Part shown: piece by piece, positions 34,560 through 44,669 of the stretch | How positions within the stretch are numbered: the first letter of the stretch is position 1 | Layout of the letters: every line of letters begins with the position of its first letter | Source of the DNA: Pararobbsia alpina_A | GTDB taxonomy: Bacteria; Pseudomonadota; Gammaproteobacteria; Burkholderiales; Burkholderiaceae | DNA length: 64,000 nt | NCBI RefSeq assembly: GCF_965118125.1 | Contig: NZ_OZ221287.1 | Location: 2,976,001-3,040,000 of the forward strand | Direction of reading: 5' to 3' | Made by a program: the position numbers and the translations under genes | Notes under the pieces: model-generated | What the model saw: the letters and a program-made list of their open reading frames with translations, nothing else | Told to the model about the DNA's origin: nothing | Database searches by the model: none

Positions 34560-35687
34560 TTAGTTCAGCGCCGCGCTCAGCGTCGAGACGAGGCGCTTGG
34601 CTTCGACCGACGTATCGAAGTTGCCGCTCGCATCGACCACCGAGACTTGCGTCGATGCATCGTCCTTCGGCTTCACGTTGACTACGAGCTTCTTCGGCGG
34701 CGCGCTGCTCGTAAGCAGCTTGCCGAAGATCCCTTCCTTCTTGACGTCCTGCGTATCGTCAACGTAACGAACGTAGTACAGGCCCTTGCTCTTGTCGCTG
34801 TTGTCGACAGCGAAGCTGCTGCGATCGAGCGCGACGCCGATACGCAGCCATGCGCGATCGAACGGCTCAGCGACATCGAGTTCCGGTGCGCCATCGGGCG
34901 CGCTTGCGGCCGCGACACGTGCTTCGCCCTGGCGTGCATTCGCTTCGAGCATCAGCGCCTGCGTGTTCGACAGACCGAACTTTTGAATCAGGCGGTTAAG
35001 GAAGGCCACTTCGAGATTCGGGTCGCGCGGACGTGCGACCCAGCGCGACGTTTCCTTCTGCTGGCCGATCATGACTTCTTCGAGCGCGCTATGCGAGATC
35101 GTGATTTCCGTCTCGCCGTTCGGGCCCTTCTCGACGACCGTGCGGAACTTGTCGAGCGTGCCCGACGAGTAGAAGCCGTCGAAGAGCTTGCCGATCGAGC
35201 TGCGGAACCAGTCGTTGCCGATCTTTGCACGGTTCTCGGCCCAGTTCGTTTCGATCAGGCCTTGCGCGGGCAGATCGGTCTGTACGACGAAGCCGTTCTC
35301 GGTCCAGAAATCCTTGAGTTCCGGCCAGAGTTGTTCGGGCGTGCGGCCATCGACGACGAGGCGGCGCGTGTCGCCGTCTCTCTCGATGTGCATGCCCATC
35401 GGATCCTGCGCCGTCGGCTGACCGATGGTCGCCGCGCCGTTCGCCGTCTGGGTGAACATCGGCGCGCCGCCCAGACCGATTTGCGTCGGGGGCACGGAGA
35501 AGTGATCGTCGATATGCGCCTTCGACAGGTCGGCAGGCACCGTCAACGTCGGTGCGCTGGTCGCGCTCTTGTAGTCGACGCGGTCCGACGCGAACCAGTC
35601 ATTGAGCGTCTCGCAACCTGCAAGCGAGCCGAGCAGGGCCAGCGCGGCGACTGCGCGCGCGATGTGGGAGAAACGGGCTGATGTCAT
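34560..35687 (-). CDS. bamC: Outer membrane assembly lipoprotein BamC
   Basis: Lipoprotein subunit of the BAM complex for outer-membrane beta-barrel insertion. ATG 35687 has AAGGACTTC before it and starts a signal with lipobox LAGC (VAALALLGSLAGCETL). Two helix-grip domains follow the long disordered N-terminal segment, as in E. coli BamC, with VDGRTPEQLWPELKDFWTEN early and AEPFDRAWLRIGVALDRSSF later. 375 residues. It lies directly after dapA, the same order as in E. coli. Confidence 0.92.
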   Translation of the reverse strand: MTSARFSHIARAVAALALLGSLAGCETLNDWFASDRVDYKSATSAPTLTVPADLSKAHIDDHFSVPPTQIGLGGAPMFTQTANGAATIGQPTAQDPMGMHIERDGDTRRLVVDGRTPEQLWPELKDFWTENGFVVQTDLPAQGLIETNWAENRAKIGNDWFRSSIGKLFDGFYSSGTLDKFRTVVEKGPNGETEITISHSALEEVMIGQQKETSRWVARPRDPNLEVAFLNRLIQKFGLSNTQALMLEANARQGEARVAAASAPDGAPELDVAEPFDRAWLRIGVALDRSSFAVDNSDKSKGLYYVRYVDDTQDVKKEGIFGKLLTSSAPPKKLVVNVKPKDDASTQVSVVDASGNFDTSVEAKRLVSTLSAALN

Positions 35688-35755
35688 GAAGTCCTTCGAA
35701 TAACGATTGGCGCGGCCACGGCAGTTCACGCGTGCGCGCGCTCAGTCCTGCCGGC

Positions 35756-36664
<909 letters not shown>

Positions 36665-36721
36665 GCAAAACGCCAATAAATTCGATAAAACGGGATTGTA
36701 GCGGATTCAAAGTCCGCCACA

Positions 36722-37924
36722 TCAGTTGTATGCCAGCCCCATCGCTTCGCGCACGTCTCGCATTGTTTCCTGAGCGAACTTGCGGGCCTTGTCACACCCA
36801 TCGGCCACGATCGCGCGAAGCAGCGACGGGTCGTCCATATACTTCTGCGCGCGCTCGAGCATCGGCTGCTGTTCGCGCAAGATGCCGTCGATCACGGGCT
36901 GCTTGCATTCGAGGCAGCCAATGCCCGCGCTACGGCAGCCCGCCGCGGCCCACTCGCGTGTCGCATCGTCGGAATAGACCTGATGCAAGTCCCAGACAGG
37001 ACATTTGTCCGGATCGCCCGCATCCGTGCGGCGCACGCGCGCCGGGTCGGTCGGCATGGTCCGGACTTTCTTCGAGATCGTGTCCTTGTCTTCGCGAAGC
37101 CCGATGGTGTTGCCGTACGACTTCGACATCTTCTGGCCATCGAGTCCCGGCATGCGCGACGCTTCCGTCAACATGACCTGCGGCTCGACCAGGATGATCT
37201 TGCGCGCCCCTTCCAGATAGCCGAAAAGGCGCTCGCGATCGTTCAGCGACAGGCTCTGCGACTCCTGCAACAGCGCGCGCGCCTGTTCGAGGGCTTCCTC
37301 GACACCGTCTTGCTGGTAGGCATTGCGCAGCTCGAGGTAGAGCTTCGAGCGCTTTCCGCCCAGCTTTCGGGCTGCCTCAAGGGCTTTTTCCTCGAAATCC
37401 GACTCACGGCCATACAAATAATTGAAACGCCGCGCAATTTCGCGCGTCATTTCAACGTGAGGCACCTGGTCTTCACCCACCGGCACGAGCGACGCACGGT
37501 ACAGAAGGATATCGGCCGCCATTAAAACGGGATAGCCGAGGAATCCATAGGTCTGGAGATCCCGATCCTTGATCTTTTCGATCTGTTCCTTGTAGGTCGG
37601 CACGCGTTCGAGCCACCCCAGCGGCGTGCTCATGCCCAGCAACAGGGCCAGTTCCGCGTGTTCGGGGACGCGACTCTGGATAAAAAGCGTCGCCTGCGAG
37701 GGATCGATACCGGACGCGAGCCAGTCGATCAGCACCTCCCAGACATTTTTTTCGATGACTTCGGGCGTTTCGTAGTGCGTGGTCAGCGCGTGCCAGTCGA
37801 CCACGCTGAAAAAGCACGGATATTCGGATTGCAGCCGGACCCAGTTCTTCAGCACGCCATGGTAGTGACCGAGGTGCAGTGACCCGGTAGGACGCATGCC
37901 GGAAAAGATACGCGCAGGGAACAT
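36722..37924 (-). CDS. trpS: Tryptophanyl-tRNA synthetase
   Basis: Charges tRNA-Trp. HIGH appears in GSLHLGHYHGVL and KMSKS in GQKMSKSYGNTI. At 400 residues it exceeds E. coli TrpS (334) because of an inserted segment of about 60 residues before KMSKS (around ALEQARALLQESQSLSLNDR), a form I recall from beta-proteobacteria. It begins 6 bases after the site-2 protease stop, so the two are probably cotranscribed. Confidence 0.95.
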   Translation of the reverse strand: MFPARIFSGMRPTGSLHLGHYHGVLKNWVRLQSEYPCFFSVVDWHALTTHYETPEVIEKNVWEVLIDWLASGIDPSQATLFIQSRVPEHAELALLLGMSTPLGWLERVPTYKEQIEKIKDRDLQTYGFLGYPVLMAADILLYRASLVPVGEDQVPHVEMTREIARRFNYLYGRESDFEEKALEAARKLGGKRSKLYLELRNAYQQDGVEEALEQARALLQESQSLSLNDRERLFGYLEGARKIILVEPQVMLTEASRMPGLDGQKMSKSYGNTIGLREDKDTISKKVRTMPTDPARVRRTDAGDPDKCPVWDLHQVYSDDATREWAAAGCRSAGIGCLECKQPVIDGILREQQPMLERAQKYMDDPSLLRAIVADGCDKARKFAQETMRDVREAMGLAYN

Positions 37925-37930
37925 GAATGG

Positions 37931-38596
37931 TCAGGAAATAAGAGCGGACAACGGATTGAGCAGCGAGCCCAGCACCTGCAGACCGATATTGGTCAACGGC
38001 ATCAACCAGAACGACGCGAACACGCCCGTCGTGACGAGCAACATAACGATAAAGAAGCCGTACGGCTCGACGCGCGACAGCGCGTAGCCCTGCTTGGGCG
38101 GCAGCAGCGAAGCAAGCACCCGGCCACCGTCGAGCGGGGGCAGCGGGAACAGGTTCAACGCGCAGAGCACGAGGTTCACCAGGATGCCGGCCGGCGCCAT
38201 CTTGACGAAAAACGGCTCGTCGATGCCGGTCGCGTGCAGCACGATCGCAAACACACCCCAGAGAATCGCCTGGACAAAATTGCAGGCGGGGCCGGCGATC
38301 GACACGAGCAGGCCGTCCCAGCGCGGATTCTTGAGCGCGCCGAAATTGACGGGCACCGGCTTCGCATAGCCGAACAGAAACGCGCCATTGGTCAGGAAAT
38401 ACAGCACGAGCGGCATCACGATCGTGCCGATCGGGTCGATATGGCGCGCGGGATTCAGTGAGACACGGCCCAGCATATAGGCGGTGTTGTCGCCGCGCAT
38501 GCGCGCGACATAGCCGTGGGCGGCCTCGTGCAGCGTAATCGCAAACACGACGGGCAACGCGTTGACGGCAATATTCTGGATCAGCGTATCGTACAT
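37931..38596 (-). CDS. Site-2 protease family (M50) membrane protein
   Basis: Small intramembrane metalloprotease-like protein of 221 residues. The zinc motif HEAAHG lies in the first hydrophobic segment (VFAITLHEAAHGYVA), and LNLFPLPPLDGG carries the third ligand Asp. It lacks the PDZ domains of RseP, so it belongs to the short RIP-type group found beside trpS in many proteobacteria. Substrate unknown. Confidence 0.9.
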   Translation of the reverse strand: MYDTLIQNIAVNALPVVFAITLHEAAHGYVARMRGDNTAYMLGRVSLNPARHIDPIGTIVMPLVLYFLTNGAFLFGYAKPVPVNFGALKNPRWDGLLVSIAGPACNFVQAILWGVFAIVLHATGIDEPFFVKMAPAGILVNLVLCALNLFPLPPLDGGRVLASLLPPKQGYALSRVEPYGFFIVMLLVTTGVFASFWLMPLTNIGLQVLGSLLNPLSALIS

Positions 38597-38762
38597 GGGG
38601 CGCTATTGTAGCAAGGGGGCCGGGTCGCCCCGCCGGGATTTCAGTATTCGGTGCAGGGGGGCCGGTGCGGCGGTCAGTGGGTCGCCCGGCGTACGCACCG
38701 AGTCCCGCGCCGAGCGGAAGCCGGAAGCAGTCGATATTCGAGGGGCGCCTCGCCGCGGCCGG

Positions 38763-39398
38763 TCATACAGGTGCATCGATGCCGAATGGCTCGACGGGCC
38801 CTCTTCCCATACGGATCAGCTCGGGTTCGGCGCCGGTGAGGTCGATGACCGTCGACGGCTCGCGCGGACAGGCCCCGCCATCGATAACGAGATCGATCTG
38901 CTTTTCGAGGCGTACGCGGATTTCTTCCGGATCGTTCAGCGGTTCTTCGTCGTCCGGCAGGATCAGCGTCGACGCGATCAGGGGCTCGCCGAGCTCGGCG
39001 ATCAACGCGCGCGCGATTTCATGGTCGGGCACGCGCAGGCCGATCGTTTTGCGCGACGGGTGCGACAGCCTGCGCGGGACTTCCTTGGTGGCGACGAGTA
39101 CGAAGACGTACGGTCCGGGCGTGACCGTGCGGATCATCCGGAACTGGCGGTTGTCGACGATCGCGAAGGTGGCGAGTTCCGACAAGTCGCGCACGAGCAA
39201 CGACAAATGCTGACGCTCGTCGATCCCGCGAATACGGCGCAAGCGCTCGACCGCGGACCGATCGTCGAGCCGGCACGCGAGCACGTAGCTCGAATCGGTC
39301 GGCAACGCGATGACGCCGCCGCCCGATACGACCTGGGCGGCTTGCTTGATCAGTCGTGCCTGCGGATTCTCAGGATGAATGCGGAAGTATTGGCTCAT
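38763..39398 (-). CDS. yciO: YciO-type threonylcarbamoyl-AMP synthase family protein
   Basis: YrdC/Sua5-superfamily protein of 211 residues. It closely matches the E. coli YciO pattern: MSQYFRIHPENPQARLIKQA at the start, VIALPTDSSYVLAC (the family's Pro-Thr-Asp motif), and KEVPRRLSHPSRKTIGLRVP. The essential t6A enzyme is normally TsaC/YrdC; YciO has related but weaker activity and an uncertain role. Its ATG directly abuts the stop of the preceding PHP gene (TGAATG); the rnm-yciO pair is also adjacent in E. coli. Confidence 0.93.
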   Translation of the reverse strand: MSQYFRIHPENPQARLIKQAAQVVSGGGVIALPTDSSYVLACRLDDRSAVERLRRIRGIDERQHLSLLVRDLSELATFAIVDNRQFRMIRTVTPGPYVFVLVATKEVPRRLSHPSRKTIGLRVPDHEIARALIAELGEPLIASTLILPDDEEPLNDPEEIRVRLEKQIDLVIDGGACPREPSTVIDLTGAEPELIRMGRGPVEPFGIDAPV

Positions 39399-40232
39399 TC
39401 ACTGCCAGTCGCGCCACACGGGCGTCAAGTCGTCGGGCAGCATCGGCAGCGAGCCGAGTTCCGTGCGTCCTTCACCCGGTGCGTGGAAATCGGAGCCGCG
39501 CGACGCGCGAAATCCGTAGCGTCGCGCGACATCGGCGTATTCGCGGTACTGGTCGGGCGTGTGACTGCCGGTCACGACTTCGATGGCGCCGCCGCCCAGG
39601 TCGCGGAATACGTCGAACAGCGCTGCGAACTCGATTTGCGTGTATTTGTACCGGCCCGGGTGCGCGATGACGGCGGTGCCGCCGGCTCCCTGGATCCACC
39701 CCATGGCCTGCTCGAGGGTGGCCCACTGATGCGGCACGAAGCCGGGCCGCCCTTCCGCGAGGTAGCGCGCGAAAACGTCGGACGTCGACTCGCAATAGCC
39801 GTGTTCGACAAGAAAGCGCGCAAAGTGCGTGCGGGACAGCAGCGCCGGGTTGTTTGCGTATTTCAGCGCGCCTTCATAGGCGTCCGGAATGCCGACGTCG
39901 GCGAGACGGTCCGCGATCACGCGACCACGTCCGTCACGACCGCCGCGCGTGGCGGCAAGGCCGTCGACGAGGCCGCGATTGCCGGAATCGATCGCGAGTC
40001 CGACGACGTGGATCGTGCGATTCGCCCACGTCACTGAGATTTCGACGCCCTCGACATAGCGCATGCCGAGCGCCTCGGCGGCCGCGCGGGCCTCTCGTTG
40101 CCCGGCGATTTCGTCGTGGTCGGTCATCGCCCAGAGGGACACCCCGCCGTCGCGCGCGCGACGTGCGACATCCGCGGGCGCGAGCAGCCCGTCGGAATAG
40201 GTCGAATGGCAGTGAAGATCAGCGTTAGTCAT
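39399..40232 (-). CDS. rnm: PHP-domain phosphatase/5'-3' exonuclease (YciV/RNase AM type)
   Basis: Trinuclear-metal PHP enzyme, in E. coli (YciV) acting on 3',5'-bisphosphonucleotides and 5' ends of small RNAs. Metal motifs are clear: DLHCHSTYSDG at the start, MTDHDEIAG, VEISVTW, FARFLVEHGY, HPGRYK, and SRGSDFHAPGEG near the end. 277 residues, E. coli 293. The stop abuts the yciO start, so the pair is translationally coupled. Confidence 0.9.
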   Translation of the reverse strand: MTNADLHCHSTYSDGLLAPADVARRARDGGVSLWAMTDHDEIAGQREARAAAEALGMRYVEGVEISVTWANRTIHVVGLAIDSGNRGLVDGLAATRGGRDGRGRVIADRLADVGIPDAYEGALKYANNPALLSRTHFARFLVEHGYCESTSDVFARYLAEGRPGFVPHQWATLEQAMGWIQGAGGTAVIAHPGRYKYTQIEFAALFDVFRDLGGGAIEVVTGSHTPDQYREYADVARRYGFRASRGSDFHAPGEGRTELGSLPMLPDDLTPVWRDWQ

Positions 40233-40322
40233 GCACAGATTTTACCGCGCGGGCCGGGGTGCCGTCGCCTACCGCTTTCCGGAAATTGCGGCAGTGCAAC
40301 GTGTATACGGATGTCAGCGCGC

Positions 40323-41207
40323 CTACGCGCAGAATTCCCGGATCAAGGCGGCCACTTCTTCCGGCTGGTCGTGGTGCAGCATATGGCCCGCATGCTCGAT
40401 GATGGCCTCGCGCCAGTTCGGGAAGGCCGTGAAGCGGTGACGGAATTCATCGAGCGGTGTATCGCCGCGAATCGACGTCAGCGTCGGCGAATCCTTGGCC
40501 TCGACGTGCAACACAGGGGCCGTGATCTTGCTCCAGATGCTCATGACTTCGTCGACAAGATACGGCAGCGGCCCGCGCAGCTTGTGCGCGGGGTCGGCGA
40601 GCAATTCGCGGCGCCCTTCGGGGGTCGGTCGCGACCAGTGCTCTGCGAGAAACGTGGCGCGGTCGCGGCGCAGGCGCGGGTTGGTCTTGGTCAGGCGTGC
40701 CGCCACGGCGTAGAGGTCGTCATAGTCGCGCAGCGACGGGGGCGTCTTCATGTCGTCGAGCCATTGCGCATAGCGTGCGGCGGCGCGGCCGGGGGCCGAT
40801 TGCCGGAGCCCGAACCCCTCGAGATCGACGACGCGGCGCACGCGTTCGGGGCGCACGCCGGCATAGATGCACACGACGTTCGCGCCCATGCTGTGGCCGA
40901 CCAGATTGACCTGCTCGCCCGGCGCGTAGTGGTCGAGCAGCGCCTCGAGGTCCACGAGGTAATCAGGGAACCAGTAGTTGCCGCCGCCGGCCATGTGCAC
41001 CGGCCAGTCGCTCAGGCCAAAGCCGCGCGCATCCGGCGCAAGAATCTGCCAGTCCGACGCGAGTTCGTCGGCAATGAACTGGAACGACGCGGCCACGTCC
41101 ATCCAGCCGTGCAGCATAAAAAGCTTCGGCGCATCGGCGCGCCCCCAGCGGCGGACATGAAGGCGCGGCCCGCGCGTCTGGACAAATTCGGAAGTGGAAG
41201 CAAGCAT
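40323..41207 (-). CDS. Alpha/beta hydrolase
   Basis: Serine hydrolase of 294 residues. Strand-turn motif NLVGHSMGANVVCIYAG holds the nucleophile Ser; HGWMDVAASF is the oxyanion segment; the catalytic His is in IEHAGHMLHHDQPEEVAALI near the end. Substrate unknown. The frame also has GTG 41216; ATG 41207 is preferred. Lies in the minus-strand run between the DUF455 gene and rnm. Confidence 0.9.
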   Translation of the reverse strand: MLASTSEFVQTRGPRLHVRRWGRADAPKLFMLHGWMDVAASFQFIADELASDWQILAPDARGFGLSDWPVHMAGGGNYWFPDYLVDLEALLDHYAPGEQVNLVGHSMGANVVCIYAGVRPERVRRVVDLEGFGLRQSAPGRAAARYAQWLDDMKTPPSLRDYDDLYAVAARLTKTNPRLRRDRATFLAEHWSRPTPEGRRELLADPAHKLRGPLPYLVDEVMSIWSKITAPVLHVEAKDSPTLTSIRGDTPLDEFRHRFTAFPNWREAIIEHAGHMLHHDQPEEVAALIREFCA

Positions 41208-41338
41208 TGCAGGCACGAAAAAAGAATGGTCGTTCGATTATATGCCGCGATCAGCGGTTCGTGCGGGCTGGATTTTGAGGGATCGCTCTCGATCCACCCG
41301 TCGTCCCGCTGGGCGCCGGGTGGGCTTGGCTTGGCGAA

Positions 41339-42199
41339 TCAGGTTGCGCGCAGAGGCGTGTCGCCGGACGGCGCGCCGGCGACCAAAGCCTCGAGTTCCG
41401 CCTCATCGAAGCCCGCGAGGCGCCGCGCGTCGAGGTTGAACGGCCCCTTGAGTTCAGGCGCCTTGTACCGGCGTACCAGCCCCGGATAGATCGCGTTCGG
41501 ATCGAGGCCGCGTTGCGCACACAGGTGCCGGTACCAGCGGTTGCCGATGGCCACATGGCCGATCTCGTCGCGCAGGATGATGTCGAGAATGCCGGCGGCC
41601 ACGCTGTCGCCCGCCTGGGCGAGCTTTGCGCGCATCGGCGGCGCTGCGTCGAGGCCACGCGCCTCGAGCGTGCGCGGCACGAGCGCCATGCGTGCGAGCA
41701 CGTCGCCGCGCGTCTTCTCGACCATCTCCCACAAGCCGTTGTGTGCGGAAAAATCGCCGTAGGCCACGCCCATGGTGCCGAGATGCGCGCCAAGCAGACT
41801 GAAGTGGTAGGCCTCCTCGGCCGCCACGCGCAGCCAGTCGCCGTAGTACGCCTCGGGCATGCCGTCAAAGCGCCAGACGGCGTCAAGGGCGAGATTGATC
41901 GCGTTGAATTCGATATGCGCAAGGGCGTGCAAGAGCACCGCACGCCCCACATCGGTATGGACCGAGCGTTTGTCGAGCAGTCTTGGCGGAACGAGTTCGG
42001 GGCGCACGGGCCGTCCGGGCAAGCCGCCGGGATCGGCGAGTTGAAGCGTACGGTCGACCGACACGCGGCCGGTTCCAAGTGCGTCGTAGAGCGCTCGCGC
42101 GGCGTGGGCCTTGGTGCCCGGATCGGGCTCGGCCAGCACGCTCAGCGCGATCGAGCGTGCACAGCCGCCTTGCAAAAGGACGTCGAAATTGAATTCCAT
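41339..42199 (-). CDS. Ferritin-like DUF455 family protein
   Basis: Protein of 286 residues with the DUF455 ferritin-like four-helix pattern: LLHALAHIEFNAINLALDAV, VAAEEAYHFSLLGAHLGTMG and ILRDEIGHVAIGNRWYRH provide the paired Glu/His ligands expected for a di-iron site. Function is not established. ATG 42199 (MEFNFDVLLQGG) is chosen over TTG 42214. First gene of the minus-strand run; divergent from the carbonic-anhydrase-like gene. Confidence 0.87.
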   Translation of the reverse strand: MEFNFDVLLQGGCARSIALSVLAEPDPGTKAHAARALYDALGTGRVSVDRTLQLADPGGLPGRPVRPELVPPRLLDKRSVHTDVGRAVLLHALAHIEFNAINLALDAVWRFDGMPEAYYGDWLRVAAEEAYHFSLLGAHLGTMGVAYGDFSAHNGLWEMVEKTRGDVLARMALVPRTLEARGLDAAPPMRAKLAQAGDSVAAGILDIILRDEIGHVAIGNRWYRHLCAQRGLDPNAIYPGLVRRYKAPELKGPFNLDARRLAGFDEAELEALVAGAPSGDTPLRAT

Positions 42200-42264
42200 G
42201 GAGCGAGCATACAATAACGCCTTTACGGCGCAGGCAACGCCCGCCTCTGCCCACGGGAGAACAA

Positions 42265-42789
42265 GTGGCCATCTACAAGCTCGGCGAACACGCCCCGACG
42301 ATTGACGAAACGACGTTTGTTGCAGACACCGCCACCATCATCGGCAAAGCGGTGCTCAGCAAGAACACGAGTGTGTGGTACGGCGCGGTGATCCGCGGCG
42401 ACAACGAACCCATCACGGTCGGCGAGAACAGCAACGTGCAGGAAGGCGCCGTGCTGCACACCGATCCGGGCTTCCCGCTGACGATCGAGGACAATGTGAC
42501 GATCGGGCATCAGGCCATGCTGCACGGATGCACGGTGCGCTCGGGGTCGCTGATCGGAATTCAGGCGGTGGTCTTGAATGGAGCGGTCATTGGCCGCAAC
42601 TGTCTGGTTGGCGCCGGGGCCATCGTGACCGAGAACAAGGTGTTTCCGGACAATTCATTGATTCTCGGGGCGCCGGCCAAGGTGGTGCGCACGCTCACCG
42701 AACAGGACGTGGCGCGGTTGCAGCGCAATGCGCAGGTCTATGTCGAACGGCGGCACACGTTCAAGACGGAACTCACGCGCATCGGCTAA
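42265..42789 (+). CDS. Gamma-carbonic anhydrase-like protein (YrdA family)
   Basis: Left-handed beta-helix hexapeptide protein of 174 residues. Repeats run from TIIGKAVLSKNTSVWYGAVI to AGAIVTENKVF; the three zinc His candidates are in EGAVLHTDPG and IGHQAMLHGC. YrdA-type proteins resemble gamma-carbonic anhydrases, often without proven activity. The start is GTG at 42265, set by GGGAGAACAA just upstream. Confidence 0.9.
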   Translation: MAIYKLGEHAPTIDETTFVADTATIIGKAVLSKNTSVWYGAVIRGDNEPITVGENSNVQEGAVLHTDPGFPLTIEDNVTIGHQAMLHGCTVRSGSLIGIQAVVLNGAVIGRNCLVGAGAIVTENKVFPDNSLILGAPAKVVRTLTEQDVARLQRNAQVYVERRHTFKTELTRIG

Positions 42790-42838
42790 TGCGCGGGTGA
42801 TCGATCACTCGCGAACTCGACAGATAAAGGTTATTTTG

Positions 42839-43780
42839 GTGAACGACCAGCTTCAAAAATTCATGTTCAACGCGGCGCCCGTGCGCGGCGAGATTGTCCT
42901 GCTCGAAAACACGTGGCAGGAAGTCCTCACACGGCGCGACTACCCCGCGCCGATCCGCACGGTGCTCGGGCAGATGATGGCCGCGGCCGCGCTGCTTTCG
43001 GCGAACCTCAAGTTCGACGGCGCACTGGTCATCCAGATCATGGGCGACGGCCCGGTCCGCATGCTCGTGGTCGAATGCAACTCGGACCTCACGTTGCGCG
43101 CGACGGCCAAATTCGACGGCCCGATCGACGACGACGCGTCGCTCGCATCGCTGATCAACACGGAAGGCCGCGGCCGCTGTGCGATCACGCTCGACCCGGC
43201 CGACAAGAAGCCCGGCCAGCAGCCCTATCAGGGCGTCGTGCCGCTCAACGACGACCATGGTGCGCCGCTGCAGTCGATCGCCGACATCCTCGAGAAGTAC
43301 ATGCACCACTCAGAGCAGCTTGAGACGCGCATGTGGCTGGCCGCCGATGATGCCAAGGCGGCCGGCATGCTGCTGCAAAAGCTGCCGGGCGATGGCGGGA
43401 TCGTGCCGCACCCGGGCGAACACGATGCGGATACGTGGGACCGGGTGTGCCACCTGGGCTCGACGATCACCCATGACGAATTGCTGCATGCGGATGCCGA
43501 GACGCTGATGAAGCGCCTGTTCTGGCAGGAGAACCTGCGGCGCTTCGAACCCGCGCGTGCCCGTTTTCGCTGCACCTGCTCGCGCGACAAGGTGGGCCGC
43601 ATGTTGAAGATGCTGGGGCGCGACGAGGTCGAGTCGATCCTGTCCGAGCGTGGCCACGTCGAGATCCATTGCGAGTTCTGTAACCAGCGGTATGAATTCG
43701 ACGCGGTGGACGCGGCGCAACTTTTTCTCGCCGGCCCGCTCTCAGAGACTATGAACCCGGCGTCGGGACGCACACATTAA
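42839..43780 (+). CDS. hslO: Redox-regulated chaperone Hsp33
   Basis: Holdase chaperone switched on by oxidative stress. The zinc-centre cysteines are complete: FRCTCSRDK and, 30 residues on, HCEFCNQRY, the C-x-C and C-x2-C motifs of Hsp33. The frame is open to 42728, but GTG at 42839 with AAAGG upstream begins the conserved N-terminus (NDQLQKFMFNAAPVRGEIV). 313 residues, E. coli 292. About 50 bases follow the yrdA-like stop, so cotranscription is likely. Confidence 0.94.
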   Translation: MNDQLQKFMFNAAPVRGEIVLLENTWQEVLTRRDYPAPIRTVLGQMMAAAALLSANLKFDGALVIQIMGDGPVRMLVVECNSDLTLRATAKFDGPIDDDASLASLINTEGRGRCAITLDPADKKPGQQPYQGVVPLNDDHGAPLQSIADILEKYMHHSEQLETRMWLAADDAKAAGMLLQKLPGDGGIVPHPGEHDADTWDRVCHLGSTITHDELLHADAETLMKRLFWQENLRRFEPARARFRCTCSRDKVGRMLKMLGRDEVESILSERGHVEIHCEFCNQRYEFDAVDAAQLFLAGPLSETMNPASGRTH

Positions 43781-43829
43781 GTCCCCACAGAGTCCGACCG
43801 GGCGCGTCGCATAGCTGTTTGCAGGTTAG

Positions 43830-43956
43830 ATGTCTTTGTGGGTTGCGGATGTCTTTGTGGGTTGCGGATGTCTTTGTGGGTTGCGGATGTCTTTGTGGGT
43901 TGCGGATGTCTTTGTGGGTTGCGGATGTCTTTGTGCGTTGCGGATGTGTTTGCCGG
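43830..43956. repeat. 19-bp intergenic tandem repeat
   Basis: Six head-to-tail copies of ATGTCTTTGTGGGTTGCGG (43830-43943; the sixth has one mismatch) and a diverged partial seventh, 50 bases after hslO. There is no spacer between units. Open frames through it are produced by the repeat. Confidence 0.97.
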
Positions 43957-43970
43957 ACAGCCGTTCCGGC
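43952..43970 (+). terminator. Possible terminator after the hslO repeat
   Basis: GCCGGA (43952-43957) and TCCGGC (43965-43970) form a 6-base-pair stem, followed after CTAAC by six T residues. It probably ends the hslO transcript downstream of the tandem repeat. Confidence 0.55.
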
Positions 43971-43989
43971 CTAACTTTTTTGCCTGTTG

Positions 43990-44628
43990 ATGATGAGTAC
44001 TGCCCTGACCGGTCTGATCCGCTTCGATACCGTACGCCGCGGGCGCGCCATGCTGATGGCCGCTGCCGGATGCGCGGCCCTGCTGGCCGGCTGCGCAGTG
44101 CAGCCGGTGCCGGGTCAGTCGAGCATCGTTAGCCGGCTGCCGTCCGACTATGCGTACGCGGCTCCCGTGCAGACACAGCCGGTACCTGCTCAGGCGCTTC
44201 CGGCATCACCTGCTCCGATGTCGCCTCATGGCGATTCCGCTGCGGCCCAGGCTCAAAGCAACGGCGGATACGGTGCAGACGGCGCGAACTACGCAAACGA
44301 CGACGCGGCTGCCGTGCCGCCGCTCAGCGCACAGGAACGCCAGCGCTACGCCGATATCGACCGGCAGGTACAACGTGACCAGACCGCGTCGATGGAAGCG
44401 GAAAACGCCGCACGCGCCGCCTGGTACGCACCGTCGTACTACCCGAGCTATTACCCCGCTTACTATCCCGCGTACTACCCGGCCTATTACCCGGCGTATT
44501 CGCCGTATTACGCATCGCCAGTCGTGGTCGGTGGCTATTACGGCGGCTGGGGACGTGGCGGATGCTGCTGGCACGGCGGCTCGCGCTGGAGCGTTGGCGT
44601 CGGTTTCAGTTCAGGCTGGGGATGGTGA
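43990..44628 (+). CDS. Lipoprotein with Tyr/Pro repeats
   Basis: About 212 residues. A lipobox ALLAGC sits in MLMAAAGCAALLAGC, roughly 25-37 residues from ATG 43990; ATG 44050 would give a more usual signal length, so the start is uncertain and no ribosome site helps. After a disordered Ala/Gln/Pro part and a short helical stretch (SAQERQRYADIDRQVQRDQ), it has about five YYPA/YYPS repeats and a Gly/Trp-rich end (GGWGRGGCCWHGG). No enzyme motif. Probably an envelope protein; function unknown. Confidence 0.72.
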   Translation: MMSTALTGLIRFDTVRRGRAMLMAAAGCAALLAGCAVQPVPGQSSIVSRLPSDYAYAAPVQTQPVPAQALPASPAPMSPHGDSAAAQAQSNGGYGADGANYANDDAAAVPPLSAQERQRYADIDRQVQRDQTASMEAENAARAAWYAPSYYPSYYPAYYPAYYPAYYPAYSPYYASPVVVGGYYGGWGRGGCCWHGGSRWSVGVGFSSGWGW

Positions 44629-44669
44629 AATGCGACAGACGTCGCACCTGGACGTCTGACCGGTAGCGG

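Noticed and set aside
38562..40037. 491-codon plus-strand open frame
   Set aside because: Antisense to yciO and rnm, both with intact motifs; typical GC-rich shadow.
43830..43950. CRISPR-like array
   Set aside because: Units are contiguous without spacers and no cas genes are near; it is a simple tandem repeat.
43830..44132. Small protein starting in the 19-bp repeat
   Set aside because: The periodic translation comes from the repeat; the real gene starts downstream in another frame with a lipobox.
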